Shown: positions 1-7,331 of the stretch, in pieces | Position numbering within the stretch: position 1 is the stretch's first letter | Layout of the letters: each line of letters begins with the position of its first letter | NCBI GenBank assembly: GCA_963847235.1 | Contig: CAWJYU010000023.1 | Coordinates: 62,001-126,000, forward strand | DNA from: JACDAN01 sp963847235 | GTDB lineage: Bacteria; Actinomycetota; Thermoleophilia; Gaiellales; Gaiellaceae | Length of the DNA: 64,000 nucleotides | Direction: 5' to 3' | The notes under the pieces: generated by a model | Told to the model about the DNA's origin: nothing | Database searches by the model: none | Seen by the model: only the letters and a program-made list of their open reading frames with translations | Position numbers and translations under genes: made by a program

Positions 1-887
1 CGGACGCTACGCCGGAGCAACTCGCGATCGACGAGGTGAACTCGTCGATCTACGTCTTTCGCGGAGATGCGCTCTGGCCGGCGCTCGAACGGCTCGACCC
101 GGCGAACGCCCAGGGCGAGCTCTATCTCACCGACGCGGTGCGCCACCTCGTCGACGCCGGTGAACGGGTCGTCGCCCACGAGGCGGACGATCCGCGCGAG
201 CCGGAAGGCGTGAATACGCGCGTCGAGCTCGCAGCGGCTGCCGCCGCGCTCCGCGACCGCCTCAACGAGGCGCACATGCTCGCGGGCGTCACGATCACCG
301 ATCCGGCGACGACCTGGATCGAACCGTCGGTGGAGATCGAGCCGGACGCCGTGATCGGCCCGTTCACGGTCCTGAACGGCCGTACGAAGGTCGGCGAAGG
401 CGCGAACGTGGGCCCGCACGTGGTCGCAGTCGACGCCGTGATCGGCCCGCGTGTGCTGGTCGGCCCGTTCTGTTACCTTCGCCCCGGCACGGTCCTGGAG
501 GCGGGCGCGAAGGCGGGCACATTCGTGGAGATCAAGAACTCTCGCGTAGGCGAGGGCACCAAGGTGCCGCACCTGTCCTACATCGGCGACGCCGACGTCG
601 GCGAAGGCTCGAACATCGGCGCCGGGAACATCACCGCGAACCTCGCGCACAGGCCCGGCCAGCCCAAGAGGCGCACCACGATCGGCCGGAACGTCAGGAC
701 CGGAGTCCAGAATTCCTTCATCGCCCCCGTGGAGATCGGGGACGGTGCATGGATTGGGGCGGGATCCGTCATCACGAAGGATGTCCCGCCGGGCGCTCTC
801 GGCATTGCGAGGGCGCAGCAGGAGAACAAAGAAGGCTACGCAGAGCGTGGAACCGACCAAGCCGAAGGATCCAGTGACGACGACTGA
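1..887 (+). CDS. glmU: Bifunctional UDP-GlcNAc pyrophosphorylase / glucosamine-1-P acetyltransferase, 5' end outside the window
   Basis: This is the C-terminal part of GlmU, which makes UDP-GlcNAc for peptidoglycan in the cytoplasm. The frame is open from the window edge. The end of the uridylyltransferase domain is seen (NAQGELYLTDAV, GVNTRVELA, HMLAGVTI), followed by a left-handed beta-helix of hexapeptide repeats (IEPDAVIGPFTVL, VGEGSNIGAGNITANL). The usual acetyltransferase motif N-Y-D-G reads N-L-A-H here, although the downstream K..T-IG is kept. The acidic tail ends in EGSSDDD. The next gene, prs, starts inside the 3' end, so the two are probably co-transcribed and coupled. Identity is secure; the real start lies upstream of base 1. 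Confidence 0.93.
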   Translation, partial: DATPEQLAIDEVNSSIYVFRGDALWPALERLDPANAQGELYLTDAVRHLVDAGERVVAHEADDPREPEGVNTRVELAAAAAALRDRLNEAHMLAGVTITDPATTWIEPSVEIEPDAVIGPFTVLNGRTKVGEGANVGPHVVAVDAVIGPRVLVGPFCYLRPGTVLEAGAKAGTFVEIKNSRVGEGTKVPHLSYIGDADVGEGSNIGAGNITANLAHRPGQPKRRTTIGRNVRTGVQNSFIAPVEIGDGAWIGAGSVITKDVPPGALGIARAQQENKEGYAERGTDQAEGSSDDD

Positions 888-1935
888 GGTCGCGCCTCTG
901 CCCGGCCTGGAGGCTCCGGCCACCCAGGCGACGCCGAAGCCGCAGAACTGGCTCGAGCGCGGTCCGTCGAAGCGGCTGATGCTCGTCTCGGGCCGGTCTC
1001 ATCCGGACCTGGCCACGGACATCGGCGAGAAGCTCGGCGTCACCTGCAGCCCCGTCGAGCTGAAGACGTTCGCGAACGGCGAGGTCTACTGCCGGTACGA
1101 GGAATCGGTGCGCGGCGCCGATCTCTTCATCGTCCAGTCGTGCGCAGGCGTCGGCAAGGTCAACGCGTACCTCTGGGAGCTCCTGGAGATGATCAACGCG
1201 GCGAAGCTCGCCTCGGCCAAGCGCGTCACGGCCGTCATGCCGTGGTTCCCGTACTCGCGTCAGGACAAGAAGTCCGCGCCGCGTGAGCCGATCTCGGCGA
1301 GGCTCCTCGCAGACACGCTGGAGAAGGCCGCCGGGGTCGATCGGGTTCTCACGATGGACCTCCACACCGGCCAGATCCAGGGCTTTTTCACGATTCCGGT
1401 CGACCACATGACGGCCCTGCCGCTGTTCGCGCAGTACTTCCGTGACAAGGGGCTCTCGGGCGAGAAGGTCGTGTCGGTCTCGCCGGACGCCGGGCGCGCC
1501 AAGCTCGCGCGCCGCTTCGGGCAGATGCTCGATGCGGACCTCGCGATCATGAACAAGACGAGGCCGGCGCACGATCAGGCGTCGATCACCGAGGTCATCG
1601 GCGACGTCGAGGGCAAGACGGCGCTGATGGGGGACGACATGATCCTCACCGGCGGCACCCTCCTCGCCGGCGCGAAGGCCCTCCGGGAGGCCGGCGCGAA
1701 GGAGGTCTACGTCTTCGCCACCCACGGTCACTTCGTCGGCGACGCGCTCGAGAAGCTCGCGACCGACGACCTCGCCGAGATCGTCGTCACGGACACGGTT
1801 TCGCTCAACCCGCTCGGGCGGCCGGACAAGCTGACCGTGCTCCCGGTCTCGGGCCTCCTGGCCGACACGATCATGAACGTCTTCGCCGACGAGTCCGTCT
1901 CGGCGGTCTTCCAGGGCGCGAATCAGCTCTTCTAA
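874..1935 (+). CDS. prs: Ribose-phosphate pyrophosphokinase (PRPP synthetase)
   Basis: Makes PRPP from ribose-5-phosphate and ATP for purine, pyrimidine, His and Trp synthesis. Family motifs are KTFANGE near the N-terminus, the flexible loop SRQDKKSAPREPIS, the metal/ribose site MDLHTGQIQGFF, SPDAGRAKLARR and the PRPP loop GDDMILTGGTLL. Start choice: GTG at 874 has AAGGA a few bases upstream; GTG at 847 is an alternative. Both overlap glmU. An extension of about 30 residues (PLPGLEAPATQATPKPQNW) precedes the conserved core, and methionines inside the core would cut it. The glmU-prs order is common in Gram-positive bacteria. Confidence 0.93.
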   Translation: MTTTEVAPLPGLEAPATQATPKPQNWLERGPSKRLMLVSGRSHPDLATDIGEKLGVTCSPVELKTFANGEVYCRYEESVRGADLFIVQSCAGVGKVNAYLWELLEMINAAKLASAKRVTAVMPWFPYSRQDKKSAPREPISARLLADTLEKAAGVDRVLTMDLHTGQIQGFFTIPVDHMTALPLFAQYFRDKGLSGEKVVSVSPDAGRAKLARRFGQMLDADLAIMNKTRPAHDQASITEVIGDVEGKTALMGDDMILTGGTLLAGAKALREAGAKEVYVFATHGHFVGDALEKLATDDLAEIVVTDTVSLNPLGRPDKLTVLPVSGLLADTIMNVFADESVSAVFQGANQLF

Positions 1936-1945
1936 GACCGGCTTT

Positions 1946-3361
1946 CTGACGGGCGGCGCGGTCGCCGCGCTGTGCGGCTTCCTCCTGTACCGCATCGCGC
2001 CCGACGTCGGCGACAAGCCGCTGTACGAGGACGAGGCCGTCGCCGGACTGATCTCGATGCGTCCGTTGGGCGAGGTGCTCGAGACGGTGATGGTGGATCG
2101 CGGCGGCGCCCCGCTCCACTTCGTGCTCACGCACGGCGTGTTCGCGGTTGACGCGAGCGCCGAGGCGCTTCGCTGGCTCTCGGTGGTGTCCGCGCTGGCG
2201 GCCGTGCCGCTCTGCTTCGACCTCGGGCGGCGGCTCGGGGGGTACCCGGCCGGACTGGTCGCCGCGGCGGTGACAGCCTCGTCGACGGCGCTCGCGGTCT
2301 ACGGGAGCTTCGGCCGGATGTATGCGCTGTACGTCCTCGTGGCTGCTCTCGCGACCGACCTCTTCGTGCGGGCCCTCGAGCTTCGGACGAGGGGCGCCGT
2401 CGCCGCCGCTGCGGTGGCCGCGTGGCTCCTGCCGGCGGTGCATCCCTACGGGGCGATCCCCGCGCTCGTGATGCTGGTGGTGGCCGCAATCGTCTGGCGA
2501 CGTCGAGCGTGGCCGTTTGGCGTCGCCGCCGTCGCCGCCGTGCCGTTCCTCGTCGCCGATCTCCGGCTCGCCGACCGGTCGGATGTGGGGGAGGGTGGAA
2601 GCTCGCTTGCCGGGCCGGGAGACGCCTGGGGCGAGCTCGTCGCCGCCGTGTCGTCGTTTGCCGGCGGGAGTGGGCTCCCCCTCGTTCTCTTCACGGGGCT
2701 GGCAATCGTGGGCCTGGTCGTGCTGGCGATGGAGAGACCGGCCGTCGCGGTGCTGGCCGCAGCCGTCGCAGTTCCGCCTGTGCTCTTCATGCTGATCCCG
2801 GCAGGTTCCGAGCCCGACCTCTCGCCGCGCCACCTCTTCTACGGCCTGCCGCTCTGGGCCGCGGCGATCGGCGTCGCGGTCGCCCGGTTGCGCCGATGGC
2901 TCCCCGAGCGCGCGTGGCTCGTCGTCGTCGCCGGGACGATCGTGCTTGCCGTGTTCGGACCGGCGAGTGCACTGAAGGATCCGCGTGAGCTCGGTCTGCT
3001 GCCGACGGCCACTTCCGGCGAAATCAGGGCGGGCGAGGGTGAGCTGCTCTTCCCGTACTCCACGCCGTTCCTGGCCAAGATCGGCGACGTCCGCGTCGCG
3101 CTTGCGCTCCCGCAGGGGCCCGGCGACCAAATCCTGAGGACGCTCGAACATGCAGACGAGCCAATCCGCGCGATGCATGTCGCAGTGCCGCGCGAGGAGT
3201 GGGAGGTCGTGACGATTCGCGGGCCGTTCGACAAGGAAGGTGCCCTTCGCGCCGCGGCGGACGCAATCGCCGAAGCCCCGCATCCACCGGAGCTCGACTG
3301 GTGGTACGCGCTCGTCGAACGAGGCCTTCGCGCCGCTACACTGCCGCGCCGTGGCAGGTGA
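1946..3361 (+). CDS. GT-C fold (GT39/ArnT-like) membrane glycosyltransferase
   Basis: Polytopic membrane protein of about 470 residues. After a first hydrophobic segment it carries LYEDEAVAG, the acidic D/E loop typical of polyprenyl-phosphate-sugar-dependent GT-C transferases, then RGGAPLHF and many hydrophobic helices (AALATDLFVRAL, AAVAAWLLPAV, LVVVAGTIVLAV) and a soluble C-terminal tail. The first ATG (2057) would delete the first helix and the catalytic loop, so translation must begin upstream. The frame is open from the prs stop but offers only CTG (1946) as a plausible start. Donor and acceptor cannot be told from the sequence. The 3' end overlaps rplY by 11 nt. Confidence 0.6.
   Translation: MTGGAVAALCGFLLYRIAPDVGDKPLYEDEAVAGLISMRPLGEVLETVMVDRGGAPLHFVLTHGVFAVDASAEALRWLSVVSALAAVPLCFDLGRRLGGYPAGLVAAAVTASSTALAVYGSFGRMYALYVLVAALATDLFVRALELRTRGAVAAAAVAAWLLPAVHPYGAIPALVMLVVAAIVWRRRAWPFGVAAVAAVPFLVADLRLADRSDVGEGGSSLAGPGDAWGELVAAVSSFAGGSGLPLVLFTGLAIVGLVVLAMERPAVAVLAAAVAVPPVLFMLIPAGSEPDLSPRHLFYGLPLWAAAIGVAVARLRRWLPERAWLVVVAGTIVLAVFGPASALKDPRELGLLPTATSGEIRAGEGELLFPYSTPFLAKIGDVRVALALPQGPGDQILRTLEHADEPIRAMHVAVPREEWEVVTIRGPFDKEGALRAAADAIAEAPHPPELDWWYALVERGLRAATLPRRGR
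3337..3342 (+). promoter_or_regulatory. -10 hexamer TACACT for rplY (leaderless)
   Basis: TACACT lies 8 nt before the rplY GTG at 3351, inside the 3' end of the upstream gene. Initiation about 7 nt after the hexamer would put the first transcribed base at or next to the start codon. No clear -35 is seen. Confidence 0.5.
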
Positions 3362-4076
3362 ACGAATCAAGCTCGAGGTTGCGGAGCGCGAGGGGCGCGG
3401 TTCGGCCGACGCCCGCCGCCTCCGTCGCACGGGGGTCATCCCCGGCGTGCTCTATGGACGCGGGAAGACGCCGCACGCGATCTCCGTCTCCGAGCGGGAG
3501 CTTCGCCGGGTTCTGACCGGCCCGTCGGGCCTGCACGCGATCCTCGACGTCGTCCTCGAAGGCCAGAAGACGACCCATGCGTCGATCCTCAAGGACTACC
3601 AGCAGGACGTCATCACCGGCCGCATCGCGCACATCGACCTCCAGGAGGTCCGCCTCGACCAGCCGATCCAGGCGCAGGTCGTGATCGAGCTCGTCGGCGA
3701 GTCCGCAGGCACCAAGGAGGGCGGCGTGCTGTCGCAGGTCTCGCGCGAGATCAACGTCGAGGCGCTGCCGATGGAGATCCCCGAACGGATCGAGGTCGAC
3801 ATCTCCGAGATGCACATCGGCGACACGCTTCGCCTCGCGGACATCGCCATGCAGGACGGCGTCACGTACCTCGACGATCCCGAGGAGACGGTGCTCGCGA
3901 CGGTGACGCTGCCGACGCAGATCGTCGAGCCCGAGCCGGAGGAAGAGGAGCTCGAGGAGGGCGAAGAGCTGGCCGAGGGCGAGGAGCCGCCGGAGGGTGC
4001 AGCCGAGGGCGAAGGCGAGGCGGGCGCCGAGGACGGCTCGGGCGAGGGCGAAGAGCCCGGCACCACCGAGGGCTAG
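3351..4076 (+). CDS. rplY: 50S ribosomal protein L25/TL5 (CTC family) with acidic tail
   Basis: Binds 5S rRNA in the large ribosomal subunit. The N-terminal L25 domain runs from RIKLEVAEREGRGSADARRLR with GVIPGVLYGRG, followed by the TL5/CTC C-terminal beta domain (ASILKDYQQDVITGRIAHIDL, LPMEIPERIEVDISEMHIGD). The last ~55 residues are almost only Glu, Gly and Ala, a low-complexity acidic tail longer than in most relatives. The GTG at 3351 starts exactly at the domain and has a close -10, so I prefer it to in-frame ATGs further upstream. pth follows after 3 nt; rplY-pth is a standard pair. Confidence 0.92.
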   Translation: MAGERIKLEVAEREGRGSADARRLRRTGVIPGVLYGRGKTPHAISVSERELRRVLTGPSGLHAILDVVLEGQKTTHASILKDYQQDVITGRIAHIDLQEVRLDQPIQAQVVIELVGESAGTKEGGVLSQVSREINVEALPMEIPERIEVDISEMHIGDTLRLADIAMQDGVTYLDDPEETVLATVTLPTQIVEPEPEEEELEEGEELAEGEEPPEGAAEGEGEAGAEDGSGEGEEPGTTEG

Positions 4077-4079
4077 GTC

Positions 4080-4673
4080 GTGCGCCTGCTGCGTCGGGGC
4101 GAGCGCGCCTCGACGCTGGATCTCCTCGTCGCGGGTCTCGGCAATCCGGGCCGCGAGTACGAGCGCACCCGCCACAACGCCGGCTGGATGGTCGTCGACG
4201 AGCTCGCGCGGCGGCAGGGCGGCTCGTTCCGCGGGAAGTTCTCCGGGCAGCTCGCCGAGACGCGGCTGGACGATCTCAAGCTCGCGCTGCTGAAGCCGGA
4301 GACCTACATGAACATCTCGGGTAGATCGATCGGGGCCGCCGGGAAGTTCTTCAAGGTCGATCCCGCCGACGTCCTGATCGTCCACGACGACGTCGACCTG
4401 GAGCCCGGACGGCTGCAAGCCAAGTTCGGCGGCGGGCTTGCGGGCCACAACGGCCTGCGCTCGATCGCCGAGGCGCTGGGGACGAACGACTTCCTGCGCC
4501 TCCGGATCGGCGTCGGCCGGCCTGGGCGCGGCGACCGGAGAAGCGTCGCCGATTACGTCCTGGGCGGGTTCGAGTCCGAGGTCGATGTCGACGAGCTGAT
4601 CGGGCGATCGGCGGACGCGGTCGAGACGATGGCCCGCGACGGGCTCGAGGAAGCGCAGCGCCGGTACAACTAG
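4080..4673 (+). CDS. pth: Peptidyl-tRNA hydrolase
   Basis: Frees tRNA from prematurely released peptidyl-tRNA. Signature motifs are LVAGLGNPGREYERTRHNAG (catalytic His in TRHN), KPETYMNISG and the metal-free active-site segment VHDDVDLEPG, with the GGLAGHNGLRS loop. At 197 residues it has the expected length. The GTG start follows the rplY stop closely; there are about 14 extra residues before the conserved strand. It lies in one run with rplY and the following ABC exporter gene. Confidence 0.94.
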   Translation: MRLLRRGERASTLDLLVAGLGNPGREYERTRHNAGWMVVDELARRQGGSFRGKFSGQLAETRLDDLKLALLKPETYMNISGRSIGAAGKFFKVDPADVLIVHDDVDLEPGRLQAKFGGGLAGHNGLRSIAEALGTNDFLRLRIGVGRPGRGDRRSVADYVLGGFESEVDVDELIGRSADAVETMARDGLEEAQRRYN

Positions 4674-4677
4674 ACGC

Positions 4678-6672
4678 GTGAGCGATCGCATCTTCGTCTC
4701 GGCAGGTGACGGCGCCGGCGCCCGGCGACGCCAGGGTGCCGCTCCCGGCCCTCGGCAGGGGCGCACGTGGTGGGACGTCATGCACCCAGAGGGGTCGGAA
4801 GGAACCTGGCGCGACCTGCCGAGCCTACTCGGCGACTCGCTCCGATTGGTCTGGGCCTCAGGCCGCAACATCTTCCTGCTCACCTCGAGCCTGCAGCTTC
4901 TGACTGCGCTCGGCGTGGTGGTGCAGCTGTTCGTCGCGAAGGCAGTCTTCGAGTCGGTCCTCGGAAGCGGCGGCACCGCCGAGCTGGCCGATGTCGGGCC
5001 GCCGCTCGTCGCCCTCGTCTGCGTGACTGTTGCCCTTGATCTCGCCCGGGCGATCCAGGGTGAACAGAGCCGCGTCCTCGGCGAGCTCGTCGGGCGCAGG
5101 GCGATCGACCGGGTGCTCGACGTGTCCACCAGGATCGACCTGCTCGCCTTCGAGTCCCCGGAGTTCTATGACCGCCTGCAGCGCGCCCGTGCACAGGGAC
5201 AGTTCCGCGCGCTCCAGACGGTCAACGGCCTGCTAGGGGTCGTCGGCTCCCTCGCAACGGCCGCGGCGATCATCTTCGCGCTCGCCGCGCTCCAACCGCT
5301 ACTGCTCCCGTTCGTGGTCGTCGGCTACCTGCCGCTTTGGGTCGTCGCCTCCCTGAACACGCGCGACCTCTACCACTACACGCGGGGCATGACCCCGAAC
5401 GACCGGCAGCGCGGCTACCTGCAGAACGTGCTCATGGGCAGAAATTCCGCCAAGGAGGTGCGCGCCTTCAACCTGGCCGAGTTCCTCCGTCGTCGGTACG
5501 ACCGGCTCTACGACGAGCGGATCGTCGAGCTGCGGCAGCTCGCGAAGCGCAGGACAGTCCGGGCGCTGCTCGGCTCGATCACGTCGTCGGCGGTCACGGT
5601 CGGGACGATCGCCATGCTGGCCTGGCTGTACACGAGCGGCCGCATGTCCCTCGCGGCGGCCGGCACGGCGGTCTTCGGCCTCTACCAGCTCGCCAACCAG
5701 CTGCGCACGGTCCACATGAGCGCGACGTCTTTGTACGAGGCGACGCTCTTCATCCGCGACTACTCGTCCTTCCTGACGCTCGAGCCATCCGTCGAGGCGG
5801 CCGAAGGACGGACGCCGGCGCCGAAGTCGTTCGATCGTCTGACGGTGGAGGATGTGTCGTTCACGTACCCGGAGTCGAACCGTCCGGCCGTGGACCGCGT
5901 TTCGCTCGAGATCCGCAAGGGCGAGATCATCGCGCTGGTCGGCGAGAACGGCTCGGGCAAGACGACGCTCGCGAAGATGCTGGCCGGCCTGTACAGGCCC
6001 GAGACCGGCAGGATCCGCTGGGACGACCTGGACCTCGCGGACGTGGACGCCGACGAGCTTCGCCGTGCGATCGCGGTGATCTTCCAGGACTTCGAGCGCT
6101 ACCTGCTTCCCGCGCGTGAGAATGTCGGGCTGGGGCGGAAAGAGCGCATCGACGACGTCGAGGCGATCCTCGAGGCGTCCGCGCGCGCGGACGCGCACGA
6201 GTTCCTCGCGTCGCTGCCTGAGGGGTACGAGACGATGCTCGGCCGGGAGTTCTCGGGCGGCTTCGACCTGTCGATCGGACAGTGGCAGCGCGTCGCACTG
6301 GCGAGGGCGTTCTTCCGAGACGCGCCGTTCGTGATCCTGGACGAGCCGACCGCGTCGCTCGACGCGCGGGCGGAGAGCAACCTCTTCGAGCGGATGCGGG
6401 AGCTCCTCCACGGACGCTCGGTCGTCCTGATCTCGCACAGGTTCTCGAGCGTCCGGTCGGCCGACCGGATCTACGTGCTGCACGAAGGCCGCGTGGTGGA
6501 GGAGGGGTCGCACGACGACCTGATGGCCAGGGACGGTCTCTACGCGGAGCTCTTCACGCTGCAGGCGCGTGCGTACGTCGATCGGCCGGCGTCGGCGGCC
6601 GGAGAGGACGAGCCTCGCGAGTCCGAGGAGCCGGACGAACCGGTCGAGCGGGTCTTCTTCGGCGCACCCTGA
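4678..6672 (+). CDS. ABC exporter, fused transmembrane and ATPase domains
   Basis: 664-residue half-transporter of the ABC-B/MsbA type in the plasma membrane. Residues ~40-340 hold about six hydrophobic helices (FLLTSSLQLLTALGVVVQLF, LATAAAIIFALAAL). The nucleotide-binding domain follows, with Walker A GENGSGKT, Q-loop VIFQDFERY, signature LSIGQWQRVALARA, Walker B FVILDEPTASLD and the H-loop LISHRF. It probably works as a homodimer. The C-terminal tail is acidic. Starts 4 nt after pth. The substrate is unknown; nothing nearby points to a drug or lipid. Confidence 0.88.
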   Translation: MSDRIFVSAGDGAGARRRQGAAPGPRQGRTWWDVMHPEGSEGTWRDLPSLLGDSLRLVWASGRNIFLLTSSLQLLTALGVVVQLFVAKAVFESVLGSGGTAELADVGPPLVALVCVTVALDLARAIQGEQSRVLGELVGRRAIDRVLDVSTRIDLLAFESPEFYDRLQRARAQGQFRALQTVNGLLGVVGSLATAAAIIFALAALQPLLLPFVVVGYLPLWVVASLNTRDLYHYTRGMTPNDRQRGYLQNVLMGRNSAKEVRAFNLAEFLRRRYDRLYDERIVELRQLAKRRTVRALLGSITSSAVTVGTIAMLAWLYTSGRMSLAAAGTAVFGLYQLANQLRTVHMSATSLYEATLFIRDYSSFLTLEPSVEAAEGRTPAPKSFDRLTVEDVSFTYPESNRPAVDRVSLEIRKGEIIALVGENGSGKTTLAKMLAGLYRPETGRIRWDDLDLADVDADELRRAIAVIFQDFERYLLPARENVGLGRKERIDDVEAILEASARADAHEFLASLPEGYETMLGREFSGGFDLSIGQWQRVALARAFFRDAPFVILDEPTASLDARAESNLFERMRELLHGRSVVLISHRFSSVRSADRIYVLHEGRVVEEGSHDDLMARDGLYAELFTLQARAYVDRPASAAGEDEPRESEEPDEPVERVFFGAP

Positions 6673-6720
6673 GGCTGACGTTCGGTACGGAATCGGCGCA
6701 CTCACGCGAGAATCCAGGCG

Positions 6721-7269
6721 CTAGCCTCGAAGCTCATCCCCTTGGGTGGGTGGGGGTTTGGGATGGGTTCGACCCGCCGTGCGCTCTCGACCCTTACCGA
6801 GCAGGAGCGCGTATCTGAGCTCGACCGGGTACGGCGGGAACTCCGATCTCGACCGGCCGCCGTCGTCCCTCCAGCCGCGCGCCTCGTAGAACCGGCGCGC
6901 TCGCTCGTTCTCCTCGAGCACCCACAGGCAGGCCTTCGGCCCCTGTCGGCGCAGCAGCCCCACCGCCTCGTCGTGGAGCGCCGCACCGGCGCCGCGGCCC
7001 CACTCAGCCGGCACCACGAACAGGTTCCGCAGCCATCCCGGCGAGAGGGACACGAACCCGACCGGCCTCCCGGCGCGCTCCGCGAGCAGCACGGCCGTCT
7101 CGGCGTCACGCAGCGCGCCGGCCCAGACCTCCCGCATCTCCGCGTCGGGGAACCGGTATCGATCGGGCGGGAAGATCTCCACGTACGCCGTCATCGCGCT
7201 CTCCTTGTGAATCGCGAACAGCGCCTCGGCATCGTCCGGCCCCGCCGTCCGAATTGCGAGCGCGCCCAT
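6721..7269 (-). CDS. GNAT-family N-acetyltransferase
   Basis: Acetyl-CoA dependent acyltransferase fold. From the ATG (complement of 7267-7269) the protein reads MGALAIRTAGPDDAEALFAIHK, then VGFVSLSPGWLRNLFVVPAEWGRGAGAALH, which holds the beta4 strand and the V-x-x-x-x-R/Q-G-x-G/A acetyl-CoA loop (WGRGAGAAL), then ENERARRFYEARGW, the usual end of the domain. About 180 residues. The frame is open further upstream but only this ATG fits the domain; a GACAAT hexamer lies 6 nt upstream. Substrate unknown. It is the only minus-strand gene between two forward runs. Confidence 0.8.
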   Translation of the reverse strand: MGALAIRTAGPDDAEALFAIHKESAMTAYVEIFPPDRYRFPDAEMREVWAGALRDAETAVLLAERAGRPVGFVSLSPGWLRNLFVVPAEWGRGAGAALHDEAVGLLRRQGPKACLWVLEENERARRFYEARGWRDDGGRSRSEFPPYPVELRYALLLGKGRERTAGRTHPKPPPTQGDELRG

Positions 7270-7331
7270 CCCGCGATTGTCCCTGCGCGTACCATTGACC
7301 GCCCCGGAACCTGACCGTTCCGGCGTTCGTC

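Noticed and set aside
1871..5129. Very long minus-strand open frames opposite prs, rplY, pth and the transporter
   Set aside because: Arg/Pro/Asp-rich shadow translations with no domains; they lie antisense to well-identified genes, as expected at this GC content.
6750..6785. GGGTTCGACCCGCC, resembling a tRNA T-loop
   Set aside because: No acceptor stem, anticodon arm or CCA-proximal pairing can be built around it.
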